A DNA stretch of 64,000 nt from JBBEBE01 sp040882505 (GCA_040882505.1 JBBEBE010000002.1:62001-126000); one strand, 5' to 3'; positions 52,804 to 61,509 are shown, numbered from the stretch's first letter. Notes: generated by a model from the letters alone, not told the origin. Numbers and translations: made by a program.

Positions 52804-54003
52804 ATGGCTACAAGCAGCCCAACACAACTTGACTCCATCGACTTCGCATCCGGCCTGGATGCCTCCAAGCCGCTGTTCGGTGCTGGGATCGTGGGTCTCA
52901 TTGCCAGCGGTGTCGGCTTTTTTCTCAATAGCGACCAGTTCTTTTTCTCCTGGCTGGTCAGCTTTACCTACTTCACGAGCATTGCGCTGGCCTCGCTCAT
53001 TTTCGTCATGATTCACCACATTACGCGTTCGTCCTGGGGCGCGGTCATTCGCCGTCTGCCGGAGACGTTTGCGTCCAATTTCTGGATCTGGGGACTCTTC
53101 CTGATTCCGATTCTGCTGAGTTTGAGCTCGGTCTATCACTGGGCCGATCCTCATTATGTGGAAGGAGACCCGATTCTCGAGGGCAAGACCGCCTATTTGA
53201 ACACCCCCTTCTTTATCGTCCGACAGATTCTCTACTTCGCAATTTGGGGATATTTGGGCAAGCGGCTCTACAACGCGTCGTTGGAGATGGACCGCACCAA
53301 TGATTGGGGCATCACGACCCTCATGCGCAAGATCAGCGCACCGGGAATCCTGCTTTTTGCCCTCACGATCGCTTTTGCAAGTTTTGACTGGCTCATGTCG
53401 GTCGATGCCCACTGGTTCTCGACCATGTTCGGCGTCTACTTTTTCGCCATGAGTTTCCAGGCACTGTTTGCCGTTCTTTTGTTGCTTATTTTCTGGATGC
53501 AGAAGCGCGGTATGCTCACCGATGTGGTGGGCAAGAGCCACATTTATGACCTGGGCGCCTGGTTTTTCGGGTTCACGGTCTTTTATGCCTATATCGCGTT
53601 CTCCCAGTTTCTGCTCATCTATTATGCCAATATCTCCGAAGAGGTGCTCTGGTACGTCCACCGCATGGAAGGGGGGTATTATGCCATCATGTGGGGGCTG
53701 CTGGCCTTCCGGTTTGTCCTTCCGTTTGTGGTCTTGTTGAACCGGGACATGAAGCATCGAAAGGCCGTACTCACGTTTGTATCCATTGTGGTTCTGGTCA
53801 TGCACTTCCTGGAGATCTACTGGATCGCCATGCCGTCGCTGCATCACCACGGGATTCACGTCAGCTGGCTGGATATCACGACCTTTGTCGGCCTCGGCGG
53901 GATCTTTATGGGTCTCTTTTTCCGGAAGCTGAAGGGTGCGAAACTGATTCCGGTGAATGACCCGAAACTGGCCGATTCCCTGGGCAAACATTATCACCAA
54001 TAA
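52804..54003 (+). CDS. actF: Alternative complex III subunit F (second NrfD-like subunit)
   Basis: A 399-residue membrane protein with about ten helices. FFSWLVSFTYFTSIALASLIFVMIHHITRSSWGAVIRRLPE and FASFDWLMSVDAHWFSTMFGVYFFAMS are the ActF signatures. It resembles ActC but is thought to lack the quinol site. It is separated from actE by 97 bp. Confidence 0.94.
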   Translation: MATSSPTQLDSIDFASGLDASKPLFGAGIVGLIASGVGFFLNSDQFFFSWLVSFTYFTSIALASLIFVMIHHITRSSWGAVIRRLPETFASNFWIWGLFLIPILLSLSSVYHWADPHYVEGDPILEGKTAYLNTPFFIVRQILYFAIWGYLGKRLYNASLEMDRTNDWGITTLMRKISAPGILLFALTIAFASFDWLMSVDAHWFSTMFGVYFFAMSFQALFAVLLLLIFWMQKRGMLTDVVGKSHIYDLGAWFFGFTVFYAYIAFSQFLLIYYANISEEVLWYVHRMEGGYYAIMWGLLAFRFVLPFVVLLNRDMKHRKAVLTFVSIVVLVMHFLEIYWIAMPSLHHHGIHVSWLDITTFVGLGGIFMGLFFRKLKGAKLIPVNDPKLADSLGKHYHQ

Positions 54004-54013
54004 TTGAACCACC

Positions 54014-54565
54014 ATGAGTGAACAGAACTATTCCGATGATTTCAAGGCGAAGGTCGTGCTGCAGGCAACCTCGCCGCAGGGAGCAAGTCCGGCGGAGATC
54101 GCCGAACAGCATGGAATGACCGTCCGGGATCTGGTGAGCTGGGCCATGGAGATGGATCTCTCCTCGGAGGATATTCAACGCCTCAAGGACGCCGCTGGTG
54201 ACGAGAGCGACGGGGCCTCTTCGGATGTGACGCTCACGGGCACGAGCGAGGTATTTACCGATGACATCCGGTATGGAATGAGTCGGGATCTGTTGGATAT
54301 CAAGAAAGTGGCATTCTGGACATTTTTCGGGTCCGGGTTTGTTGCACTTCTGGTTATCGGATTGATTCTGATCTATTCGGTGGCCACCACCGATACGATT
54401 CAACAGGTGTATGCAGAGAGTGGTGACAACTACGACGTGTCACAACTCAAGGCACAACAAGCCGAACATTTGAACAGTTTTGGCGTATTGGACACGGACG
54501 AAGGAGTCTATCATGTACCGATTGATGCGGTCATCGAGCAGATGGCTGCCGAAGCAGATGAGTAG
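54014..54565 (+). CDS. Transposase-type HTH domain fused to a membrane segment, in the act/caa3 operon
   Basis: A 183-residue protein. Residues 1-45 (NYSDDFKAKVVLQATSPQG, ASPAEIAEQHGMTVRDLVSW) look like the HTH_Tnp_1 domain of IS3/IS911 transposase OrfA. There is no OrfB. Residues 99-123 form one transmembrane helix, and the tail GVYHVPIDAVIEQMAAEA resembles short tails of oxidase-associated subunits. It starts 10 nt after actF, overlaps the sco gene by 8 nt, and is therefore an operon member rather than an insertion. Function unknown; the HTH may serve as a protein contact. Confidence 0.75.
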   Translation: MSEQNYSDDFKAKVVLQATSPQGASPAEIAEQHGMTVRDLVSWAMEMDLSSEDIQRLKDAAGDESDGASSDVTLTGTSEVFTDDIRYGMSRDLLDIKKVAFWTFFGSGFVALLVIGLILIYSVATTDTIQQVYAESGDNYDVSQLKAQQAEHLNSFGVLDTDEGVYHVPIDAVIEQMAAEADE

Positions 54566-55418
54566 AAGGGGTCTTGGAACCGTTCTTCCGCTGATACTGG
54601 CGGGATGGATGGTTCTTATTGGATCTCCGGAGACGGGTTCGGCCCAGCTGAACCAGGGAACTCCCGAGATTCTGGAACAGATCGGTGTGGACGAGAAATT
54701 GGGCGAGATGTTGCCGCTGGATATTCCGTTCACGAATGCCGATGGCGAGCAGGTGATGCTGGGTGAGCTCTTCGAGGAGGGCACACCGGTCTTGCTGAAC
54801 CCGCTCTACTATGAATGTCCGATGCTCTGCAATCTGGTGGTCGAAGCGGTCTACGAAGGCGTTCGTGATTTGGCTTGGACACCGGGAAACGAGTATGTGA
54901 TTGTCTCGTTCAGTATCGATCCGGAAGAGACACCGGAAATGGCGGCCCGTTCGCGGGAGCGCTATCTGGACGCATTGAACCGTCCCGGAAGCGAAGGGGG
55001 ATGGCACTTTTTGACGGGAAGCGAGGAGTCGATCCGGCGGGTCACCGAAGCGATCGGCTTTCGTTATGTGAAGGATGAACAGACCGGGGAGTATCTCCAT
55101 CCGTCGAGCATCCAGTTCATTAGCCCTGAAGGAGTGATTACCCGATACCTTCAAGGGATCAAATTTACGGAGTTCAATCTGCGCAATGCGCTCTATGAAG
55201 CAGCAGACGGAGAGATCGGCTCAACGGTTGATCAGGCCATCCTCTACTGCTTCCGGTATGACCCCGCATCGGAGAGTTACATCCCCGTTGCGAGGAACAT
55301 CATGAGACTGGGCGGGTTGGTTACTCTGGTCGTTCTGGGTATATTTCTTGGACTTTTTTGGTTCGGAAAAAAAAGAGCGCTATTCACCAAAACAACTCAA
55401 CAATCTGACGATTCGTAA
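54558..55418 (+). CDS. SCO1/SenC/PrrC copper chaperone for the CuA site
   Basis: A 286-residue thioredoxin-fold copper chaperone. Signal peptide at residues 1-30; the copper ligands are CPMLC (Cys87, Cys91) and His181 in EYLHPSSIQF. A C-terminal transmembrane helix (LVTLVVLGIFLGLFWFG) anchors it. It should load copper into the CuA site of CoxB. ATG 54558 is chosen over the in-frame 54480 because it overlaps the previous stop like the actD/actE pair and begins a normal signal peptide. Its TAA overlaps the coxB ATG (TAATG). Confidence 0.92.
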   Translation: MSRRGLGTVLPLILAGWMVLIGSPETGSAQLNQGTPEILEQIGVDEKLGEMLPLDIPFTNADGEQVMLGELFEEGTPVLLNPLYYECPMLCNLVVEAVYEGVRDLAWTPGNEYVIVSFSIDPEETPEMAARSRERYLDALNRPGSEGGWHFLTGSEESIRRVTEAIGFRYVKDEQTGEYLHPSSIQFISPEGVITRYLQGIKFTEFNLRNALYEAADGEIGSTVDQAILYCFRYDPASESYIPVARNIMRLGGLVTLVVLGIFLGLFWFGKKRALFTKTTQQSDDS

Positions 55419-56356
55419 TGAACAGACTGAGTGATTTCATGCTTCCACCAGCCCGGAGTACATTTGCGGGCGAGACGGACGCACTCTTCAATTTTATCAA
55501 CATCGTGAGTCTGATTCTGCTTGTCGGGATTACGATCGCGATGATCTATTTCGCGATCAAGTACAGGCGACGTTCGGAGGATGAAACCACTCCGCTTATT
55601 ACCCACCATGCGGGTCTGGAGATTACCTGGTCGGTGATTCCACTCATCCTGGTGTTGATCGTCTTTGCCTGGGGCTTCAAGGGCTATATGAACCACTCCA
55701 CACCCCCATCGGATTCCTATGAAATCCGCGTGGTCGGGGCGTCCTGGAGGTGGGATTTCATTTACGAGAACGGCTTTGTGAGTACAAACGAACTGCACGT
55801 TCCGAAGGATCGTCCGGTCCGGCTGGTGATGAGCTCCGACGATGTCATTCACTCCTTTTTTGTGCCGGACTACCGGGTGAAGCGGGATGTGATTCCGAAC
55901 CGGTATACACAGATCTGGTTCGAGGCGACCTCGAGTGATACATCCCAGGTGTTTTGTACGGAGTATTGTGGAACCGCGCACTCCAACATGCTGGCCGAAG
56001 TGATCGTCCACGAGCAGAGCGAGTTTGACGACTGGCTGGCCAGTGCCGCAGCGGCGAATGACAACATGAGTCCGGTCGAGTTGGGCGAACAGTTGATCGG
56101 ACAGCAAGGGTGCGCGACCTGTCACTCATCGGATGGATCAGCCGGTATTGGGCCGACGTTCCAGGGACTGTTTGGCAGCGAGCGAACCATGACTGACGGA
56201 TCCACGGTAACCGCTGACGAGAACTACCTCCGGGAGTCCATGCTGGAGCCTGCGACCAGAGTCGTCGAAGGCTATCAACCCGTCATGCCGACCTTTGCGC
56301 AGCTGAACGACCGACAGTTGGATGCCATTATCGAATATCTCAAAACCATCGATTGA
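55418..56356 (+). CDS. coxB: Cytochrome c oxidase subunit II with fused cytochrome c (caa3 type)
   Basis: A 312-residue subunit II. Two N-terminal helices (IVSLILLVGITIAMIYFAI and WSVIPLILVLIVFAWGFKGY). The CuA ligands are in CTEYCGTAHSNM (Cys180, Cys184, His188, Met191). A C-terminal cytochrome c domain has CATCH (232-236) and ends IIEYLKTID. The presence of this domain makes the enzyme caa3-type and able to take electrons without a separate soluble cytochrome. Confidence 0.95.
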   Translation: MNRLSDFMLPPARSTFAGETDALFNFINIVSLILLVGITIAMIYFAIKYRRRSEDETTPLITHHAGLEITWSVIPLILVLIVFAWGFKGYMNHSTPPSDSYEIRVVGASWRWDFIYENGFVSTNELHVPKDRPVRLVMSSDDVIHSFFVPDYRVKRDVIPNRYTQIWFEATSSDTSQVFCTEYCGTAHSNMLAEVIVHEQSEFDDWLASAAAANDNMSPVELGEQLIGQQGCATCHSSDGSAGIGPTFQGLFGSERTMTDGSTVTADENYLRESMLEPATRVVEGYQPVMPTFAQLNDRQLDAIIEYLKTID

Positions 56357-56357
56357 T

Positions 56358-58109
56358 ATGTCTACGAGTGAATCCACACATGAAAACACGCTTCAGGTTC
56401 GGCGCTACAAACCGGAAGAGGCTCCCCGGAAGACCTACCTGACCGAAGAGAAGGGGCTCAAAGCCTGGCTTACGACGGTCGATCACAAGAAGATCGGCCT
56501 GATGTATCTGGGTTCGATCGCCTTTTTCTTCTTTGTTGGCGGGATTCTGGCATTGATCCTGCGGACAGAGCTTTGGACACCGGCCCAGAACTTTCTTTCG
56601 GCCGATGCCTACAATCAGATCTTTACGCTCCACGGAGCGATCATGGTCTTTTTCTTCCTGGTGCCGTCGGTTCCGGCAGCGCTCGGAAACTTTATTCTTC
56701 CCCTGCAGCTCGGTTGCAAGGATGTCGCCTTCCCCAGGTTGAACCTGGCGAGTTTCTATATCTATCTCATTGGCGCCGTCATCGTCGTCGGTGCGATCCT
56801 GACAGGCGGAGTGGATACCGGGTGGACGTTCTACACGCCCTATTCGACCCAGACGGGCGGAAGTGTGATGATCATGACCTTCGGGGTCTTTGTCCTCGGG
56901 TTCTCCTCGATTCTGACCGGAGTGAACTTCATTACCACTATTCACCGACTGCGTGCACCGGGACTCGGGTGGAACCGGCTCTCGCTTTTCAACTGGTCAC
57001 TCTACGCAACGAGTATCATTCAGCTGCTGGCGACACCGGTGTTGGCGATTACACTGCTTCTTTTGACGATGGAGCGACTGCTCGGTATCGGGATTTTTGA
57101 CCCGAATATTGGCGGAGATCCGGTGCTTTTCCAGCACTTTTTCTGGTTCTATTCGCACCCGGCTGTCTACATCATGATTGTTCCGGGTTTCGGGATCATC
57201 TCCGAAGTCATTTCGACCTTCTCGAAAAAGCACATTTTTGGATACTGGGCCATTGCGATCTCCTCGCTGGCGATCGCCTTTATCGGCTTCCTGGTTTGGG
57301 GACACCACATGTTTACGGCCGGTCAGTCCTCTTTGGCCAACATGGTCTTTTCGTTCCTCACATTCTTTGTGGGAATTCCTACGGGGATCAAGATTTTCAA
57401 CTGGGTGGCAACGATGTATCGAGGGTCCATTGATTTGAAGGTCCCGATGCTCTATGCGCTCTACTTCCTCTTCCTGTTCATGATTGGCGGATTTACCGGC
57501 ATCATGGTCGGAGCGTTGCTGGTGGATGTGCACCTGCATGACACCTACTATGTCGTGGCTCACTTCCACTATGTGATGATGGGCGGGATGGTCTTTGCTC
57601 TGCTGGCCGGTCTTCACTACTGGTGGCCCAAGATGTTTGGCAAGATGTACAACGAGACGTGGGCGAAGATCGCGTCTGTCTTTGTATTTATCGGATTCAA
57701 CCTGACGTTCCTCCCGCAGTTTGTCATGGGATCACTCGGGATGCCGAGACGGTATTTCAACTATCTGGAGGAGTTCCAGATCTACCATCAGCTCTCGACC
57801 ATGGGAGCCTTTACGATGTTCATCGGCTTTTCGATCATGATCACCTATTTGATCTACTCGATGATGAAGGGTGAGCAGGCGAAGGCGAATCCTTGGGGCA
57901 GTCGTGCGTTGGAGTGGCAAGTTTCGTCTCCTCCGGAACTGCACAACTTCCACCATACACCGGTGATCATTCACGGACCGTATGACTACCACAAGCCGAT
58001 GCACGAGTTCCAACTCGGAATCGACAGCGTGCACAGTGAGAACGGGCACGGGGAGAATGGGCATTCGATTGCCGAGGCGGCTGTGGATGCCGCGGAAGAG
58101 CGGCATTGA
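56358..58109 (+). CDS. coxA: Cytochrome c oxidase subunit I (A2-type haem-copper oxidase)
   Basis: A 583-residue subunit I. ATG 56358 is 2 nt after coxB; the frame is open earlier. Helix VI shows FWFYSHPAVYIMIVPGFG: the YSHPAVY form marks the A2 subfamily, in which the Tyr-Ser pair replaces the Glu of the D-channel, as in R. marinus caa3. GHHMFTAGQ and HLHDTYYVVAHFHYV contain the haem a, haem a3 and CuB ligands. It reduces oxygen and pumps protons. Confidence 0.95.
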   Translation: MSTSESTHENTLQVRRYKPEEAPRKTYLTEEKGLKAWLTTVDHKKIGLMYLGSIAFFFFVGGILALILRTELWTPAQNFLSADAYNQIFTLHGAIMVFFFLVPSVPAALGNFILPLQLGCKDVAFPRLNLASFYIYLIGAVIVVGAILTGGVDTGWTFYTPYSTQTGGSVMIMTFGVFVLGFSSILTGVNFITTIHRLRAPGLGWNRLSLFNWSLYATSIIQLLATPVLAITLLLLTMERLLGIGIFDPNIGGDPVLFQHFFWFYSHPAVYIMIVPGFGIISEVISTFSKKHIFGYWAIAISSLAIAFIGFLVWGHHMFTAGQSSLANMVFSFLTFFVGIPTGIKIFNWVATMYRGSIDLKVPMLYALYFLFLFMIGGFTGIMVGALLVDVHLHDTYYVVAHFHYVMMGGMVFALLAGLHYWWPKMFGKMYNETWAKIASVFVFIGFNLTFLPQFVMGSLGMPRRYFNYLEEFQIYHQLSTMGAFTMFIGFSIMITYLIYSMMKGEQAKANPWGSRALEWQVSSPPELHNFHHTPVIIHGPYDYHKPMHEFQLGIDSVHSENGHGENGHSIAEAAVDAAEERH

Positions 58110-58229
58110 GTTCACGGCCGACCGTTTGCCTGGCCGTTCGTTTGGCCGGGCGCTGAATATCGGCAATAACAGGCAGCGTAGCGTTGCCACAACATAGATA
58201 GGACGAGAACAACGAACGATTCATACATC

Positions 58230-58886
58230 ATGGCACAAGCGTCTACAGCGGGTGAAAAAAAGAGTTTTCTGCAACATCACTTTGTGAGTCACGACCATCA
58301 GTTCGAAACGTCCAAGTTGGGCATGTGGGTCTTTTTGGTGCAGGAGATTCTCTTCTTCGGAGGTCTGTTCCTGGCCTATATCGTCTATCGAGCCTGGTAT
58401 CCGGAACTCTATGTGATGGCCTCCGAGCATCTGGATACGTTTTGGGGCGCGGTGAATACGGTGGTGCTACTGAGTAGTTCCTTGACGGTTGCCATGGCCA
58501 TCCGTTCGGCCCAGCTGAACCAGAAGAAAGGGTTGGTGATCAATTTGGGGATCACCATTGCACTCGCCTTCGTCTTCATGGTGATCAAGTATTTCGAGTA
58601 CGAACACAAAATCCACTTGGGAATTCTTCCGGGCGAGATGTACACCTACGAAGGAATTGCCCACGAAAAGGCCAATATTTTCTTCAGTATCTACTACATG
58701 ATGACCGGGTTGCACGGTCTGCACGTGGTCATCGGAATCGGATTGATGATTTGGCTCCTGGTTCGAGCCAACAAGGGGCATTTCAATGCCCAGTACTATG
58801 GCCCGGTCGAGATGGTCGGCCTCTACTGGCACTTGGTGGATTTGATCTGGATTTTCCTTTTCCCGTTGCTCTACCTGATCGATTAA
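58230..58886 (+). CDS. coxC: Cytochrome c oxidase subunit III
   Basis: A 218-residue heme_copper oxidase subunit III with five helices. KLGMWVFLVQEILFFGGLFLAYIVYR, FFSIYYMMTGLHGLHVVIGI and VGLYWHLVDLIWIFLFPLLYLI are conserved. It follows coxA after a 120-bp gap, which contains no gene. Confidence 0.95.
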   Translation: MAQASTAGEKKSFLQHHFVSHDHQFETSKLGMWVFLVQEILFFGGLFLAYIVYRAWYPELYVMASEHLDTFWGAVNTVVLLSSSLTVAMAIRSAQLNQKKGLVINLGITIALAFVFMVIKYFEYEHKIHLGILPGEMYTYEGIAHEKANIFFSIYYMMTGLHGLHVVIGIGLMIWLLVRANKGHFNAQYYGPVEMVGLYWHLVDLIWIFLFPLLYLID

Positions 58887-58907
58887 GAGCCGGTTTCGGG
58901 AAACCGA

Positions 58908-58929
58908 GAGCCGGTGAGCCGGTGAGCCA
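58908..58929. repeat. Short 8-bp tandem repeat (GAGCCGGT)
   Basis: GAGCCGGT is present twice, followed by a partial third copy, just after coxC. A small inverted repeat (CGGTTT/AAACCG) lies before it at 58891-58906. Confidence 0.7.
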
Positions 58930-58970
58930 GTCGGGCCAGTCTGGCCGATGAAATCGGTTGAACCGGTGAA

Positions 58971-59024
58971 GAAGTGGAGAAGTGGTGAAGTGGTGAAGTT
59001 GAGAAGTGGTGAAGTGGTGAAGTG
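58971..59024. repeat. 8-bp tandem repeat (GAAGTGGT-like) before coxD
   Basis: Six full units and a partial seventh, of GAAGTGGT with variants GAAGTGGA and GAAGTTGA, fill 54 nt in the coxC-coxD gap. Slippage could change the coxC-coxD spacing. The last unit ends 42 nt before the coxD ATG. Confidence 0.9.
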
Positions 59025-59066
59025 ACAACGATTATTCAAGTTTGGATTAACAAAGCGAACAACGAC

Positions 59067-59369
59067 ATGAGTGGACATCATATTTCTTCGTCAAAGTTAC
59101 TCTGGACCGTGATGGCGGGCCTGCTCTTTCTGACCTTTCTGACCATTGCCGTCACGTGGTTTCACATTCCCTCCCCATGGAATATTGTCGTGGGTGTCGG
59201 GATCGCCATCATGAAGGCGACGCTGGTCGCGATGTTCTTCATGAATCTCTACTGGGACAACAAGTTCAACTCGTTGATGCTCATTGTCGGGATTCTGTTC
59301 ATTCTGCTTCTCTTCGGCATCACCTTGCTGGATACCATGTTCCGCAACGATCCTGTGCCGCTCTTTTAA
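59067..59369 (+). CDS. coxD: Cytochrome c oxidase subunit IV (small membrane subunit)
   Basis: A 100-residue protein with three helices: LLWTVMAGLLFLTFLTIAVTWF, IVVGVGIAIMKATLVAMFFMNL and MLIVGILFILLLFGITLLDT. It matches the prokaryotic CtaF/COX4_pro family. ATG 59067 (MSGHHISSSK) is chosen over the in-frame start at 59022, which would lie at the edge of the repeat region. Confidence 0.9.
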   Translation: MSGHHISSSKLLWTVMAGLLFLTFLTIAVTWFHIPSPWNIVVGVGIAIMKATLVAMFFMNLYWDNKFNSLMLIVGILFILLLFGITLLDTMFRNDPVPLF

Positions 59370-59400
59370 ACGGCCCCTTTTTATCGGGAGCTGAAGGGTC

Positions 59401-59425
59401 GGATTCCTCGTGCGTTGAGGAATCC
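59401..59425 (+). terminator. Hairpin at the end of the caa3 operon
   Basis: GGATTCCTC and GAGGAATCC form a perfect 9-bp stem with a 7-nt loop, 31 nt after coxD. There is no T-run after it, so it would be a weak or factor-assisted terminator, or an mRNA 3'-end stabiliser. Confidence 0.45.
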
Positions 59426-59560
59426 CCCAGGGAACAAATCTTTTCACAAACGGGCGTTGAAGGATCTCAACCTCACCAGTGGCTCCAATCGCCATTCGTT
59501 GAAGATTCTTTTTCGCAACAGTGGGCGGCTCCAAGAAAAAAAGATGGGACGCGTTGAATA

Positions 59561-59655
59561 AAGTTCACACCCTGAAGAAATATCCACAGCCTGAAGACAA
59601 ATCCACAGCCTGAAGACAAATCCACAGCCTGAAGACATATCCACACCCTGAAGAC
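59561..59655. repeat. 19-bp tandem repeat, five units
   Basis: Five adjacent 19-bp units, typical unit AAATCCACAGCCTGAAGAC. The middle two are identical; the outer ones vary at one to several bases. There are no spacers, so it is not a CRISPR array. Four units contain ATCCACA, near the DnaA-box consensus TTATCCACA, but the match is partial. Confidence 0.95.
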
Positions 59656-59749
59656 GGATTGGAGCATTCAGACAAGCGGTGTCTCTTGACTTACGGATAT
59701 TTTGTCGGCAGATTGTGCACACTCAACCGCATGCTAATGGAGTAGATGG

Positions 59750-61402
59750 ATGATGAAGAGAGGATTCGCGACACTTTTTCTGGTGGTTCTCCAGGTTTCA
59801 ATTTCGGGGAAGGTTTTGGGTTCAACATCGGAAGTGGTTCAGCCCGACTCAACCGGAGAGTGGGTGATCACCATCCATGCGGGACATCTGGATCGTACGC
59901 AGACGCCGGTCCGGGTGTCGTTTCCGTTTCCAATCGAGGACGGGGTATACGAGCTTCGGCGGCCAGCCCAACAGAGAAGAGCGATGCAGCCGGGAGAGAG
60001 AATGCAGCGACGTCAAGAGATGCGCGAACAACGAATGTTGATGCAGCAAGTGGGTCCGAACCATCCGATTCCGGGAGTCATACAGGTGCAGGATCAGCGA
60101 GGACTGTTGGTGCTTCCTCTTCTGCCTGCCGGTCGGTCCATGGAGTTGGTGATGAGTTTGGCGCCGGTTGAAGGCGTTCAATGGTCTCGTGAAGGAGATC
60201 AACAAGGCGTTGAAGCAAATCAACAGCCAGATGAGAGAGATCAACAGACCGGTGCCGGGGCGAGTGGGGATTCCGGTCAGGTCGGTCATGGAATTCGTCA
60301 CGAAACAAGCGATACACGACTCTCCTTCCTGAAGGGGGATCGACCTCTTTTCTCGTATCTGCACGAGACCGAACCGGTTCCACCCGGAGTGGATGAGCGT
60401 CATGAACGGGGCGGGTATATCTATCCTCTCCACACGCCGTCGGGACGGAACGTGGTCCAGCATTTCAATGACGGGCGTCCCCATCAGTATGCGCTCTGGT
60501 CCACCTGGTACCGAACGGAGGTGGATGGCGAGCTGGTCACCTTCTGGTCGTCTCTGGATGAGGACGGGCGGGTTCGACCCGAGGGAGTCCGGCAGGTAAG
60601 CGAAGGGCCGGTAGGCGCAAGTTTTGTCGCGAAGAATAGTTATTTCGATCTGGTTCCTGTAGGTGAATCGACTCGGTCGCTGGAGGTTTGGACGGGTGGT
60701 GGTCAGGAGGGTGAATCCAGTTACTTTTCAATGGAGCCGATTCTGAACGAAACCTGGCAGGTGACGATGGTGCCCGATCTGGGTCGTGTACTCCCGACGC
60801 CGTCCGGGGATCAAAACACGCGGGGAGGGCAGAATTTTCAGGGAAGAGGCCGAATGATGGGGGGACCGGCTGGCAATACGGACGCTGCGGCAGATGAGCC
60901 GGGTCGGTACCATCTGCTCGATATTGTCTTGACTCAGGAGGTCGCTGGCGAGAAAGAGGTGAAGATTCTCGAGGGCGGCTATGGAGGAATCAGCCTGCGC
61001 GGGCCGGATGAGTGGAACCGGGACGGAGCGATGACGTTTCTCTCTTCGGAGGGTCATCAGAGGAGTACGGTTCAGAACCAGCCGATCCGTTGGGGACAAC
61101 TGTCCGGCGAGCTGGAGGGAGAGATGGCCGGGATTGCCATCCTGGCGGCTCCACCGTCCGTGGATTCGCCCCTCCACCCGGGCGCACCGATGGGTGGGTT
61201 CATCAACCTGAGTGCCGAGCCGTTCTTCTCGTTGGGCCCGGCAACGTTGGGCGAATTTCTAATCACGCCGGGAACTCCCTGGCGTGCACACTACCGGGTG
61301 GTGGTCCATGACGGCGAACTTCCGGCCCGAGTGCTGGACCGTATCTGGAATGATCTGGCCAGCCCGCCCGTTGTAGAGGTGTCGCGGCAACTTTCCGAGT
61401 GA
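59750..61402 (+). CDS. Secreted PmoA-like protein (DUF6807 family)
   Basis: A 550-residue protein with an N-terminal signal peptide. The part from about residue 200 (FSYLHETEPVPPG, GGYIYPLHTPSGRNVVQHF, PHQYALWSTWYRTEVDGE) matches the PmoA/DUF6807 family, which is common in Bacteroidota carbohydrate loci despite its name. The stretch of about 70-120 (MQPGERMQRRQEMREQRML) and that of about 150-185 (DQQGVEANQQPDERDQQ) are Gln/Arg-rich and may be insertions. The function is not known, and there is no metal-binding signature I can assign. It is likely periplasmic or at the cell surface. Confidence 0.75.
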   Translation: MMKRGFATLFLVVLQVSISGKVLGSTSEVVQPDSTGEWVITIHAGHLDRTQTPVRVSFPFPIEDGVYELRRPAQQRRAMQPGERMQRRQEMREQRMLMQQVGPNHPIPGVIQVQDQRGLLVLPLLPAGRSMELVMSLAPVEGVQWSREGDQQGVEANQQPDERDQQTGAGASGDSGQVGHGIRHETSDTRLSFLKGDRPLFSYLHETEPVPPGVDERHERGGYIYPLHTPSGRNVVQHFNDGRPHQYALWSTWYRTEVDGELVTFWSSLDEDGRVRPEGVRQVSEGPVGASFVAKNSYFDLVPVGESTRSLEVWTGGGQEGESSYFSMEPILNETWQVTMVPDLGRVLPTPSGDQNTRGGQNFQGRGRMMGGPAGNTDAAADEPGRYHLLDIVLTQEVAGEKEVKILEGGYGGISLRGPDEWNRDGAMTFLSSEGHQRSTVQNQPIRWGQLSGELEGEMAGIAILAAPPSVDSPLHPGAPMGGFINLSAEPFFSLGPATLGEFLITPGTPWRAHYRVVVHDGELPARVLDRIWNDLASPPVVEVSRQLSE

Positions 61403-61509
61403 TGTTACGGACCGACAGGTCATAGCGGCAACGATTCGGCTGGCGATGTTCGGGAAGTTGCTTGCGTTCGCAGGGTTGTCAACAAAACAGAGAATGAAGG
61501 GAGATGTCC

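Larger units (their letters stand above)
59370..59749. other. Gene-free 380-bp stretch after the caa3 operon with hairpin and tandem repeat
   Basis: Contains a perfect hairpin (59401-59425) and the 19-bp tandem repeat (59561-59655). Short frames exist on the minus strand across the repeat, but their protein is only the repeat translated (SSGCGFVFRLW-type), so I do not call a gene. Confidence 0.65.

Noticed and set aside
52687..54015. Minus-strand frame (442 codons) opposite actF
   Set aside because: Shadow of a membrane protein; charged, His/Gln-rich sequence with no domain.
54014..54565. Insertion sequence fragment in the respiratory operon
   Set aside because: There is no OrfB, no terminal inverted repeat, and the gene keeps operon spacing and a membrane helix.
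58110..58229. Possible small gene or RNA between coxA and coxC
   Set aside because: Only a short repeated phrase (GGCCG...TTTGGCC) is visible; no start, stop or structure supports a call.
59561..59655. Possible CRISPR array
   Set aside because: Units are contiguous with a 19-bp period and have no spacers; no cas gene is nearby.
59561..59655. Possible replication origin with DnaA boxes
   Set aside because: Cores match TTATCCACA only partly, the surroundings are not strongly AT-rich and no dnaA, dnaN or parAB gene is in the window.
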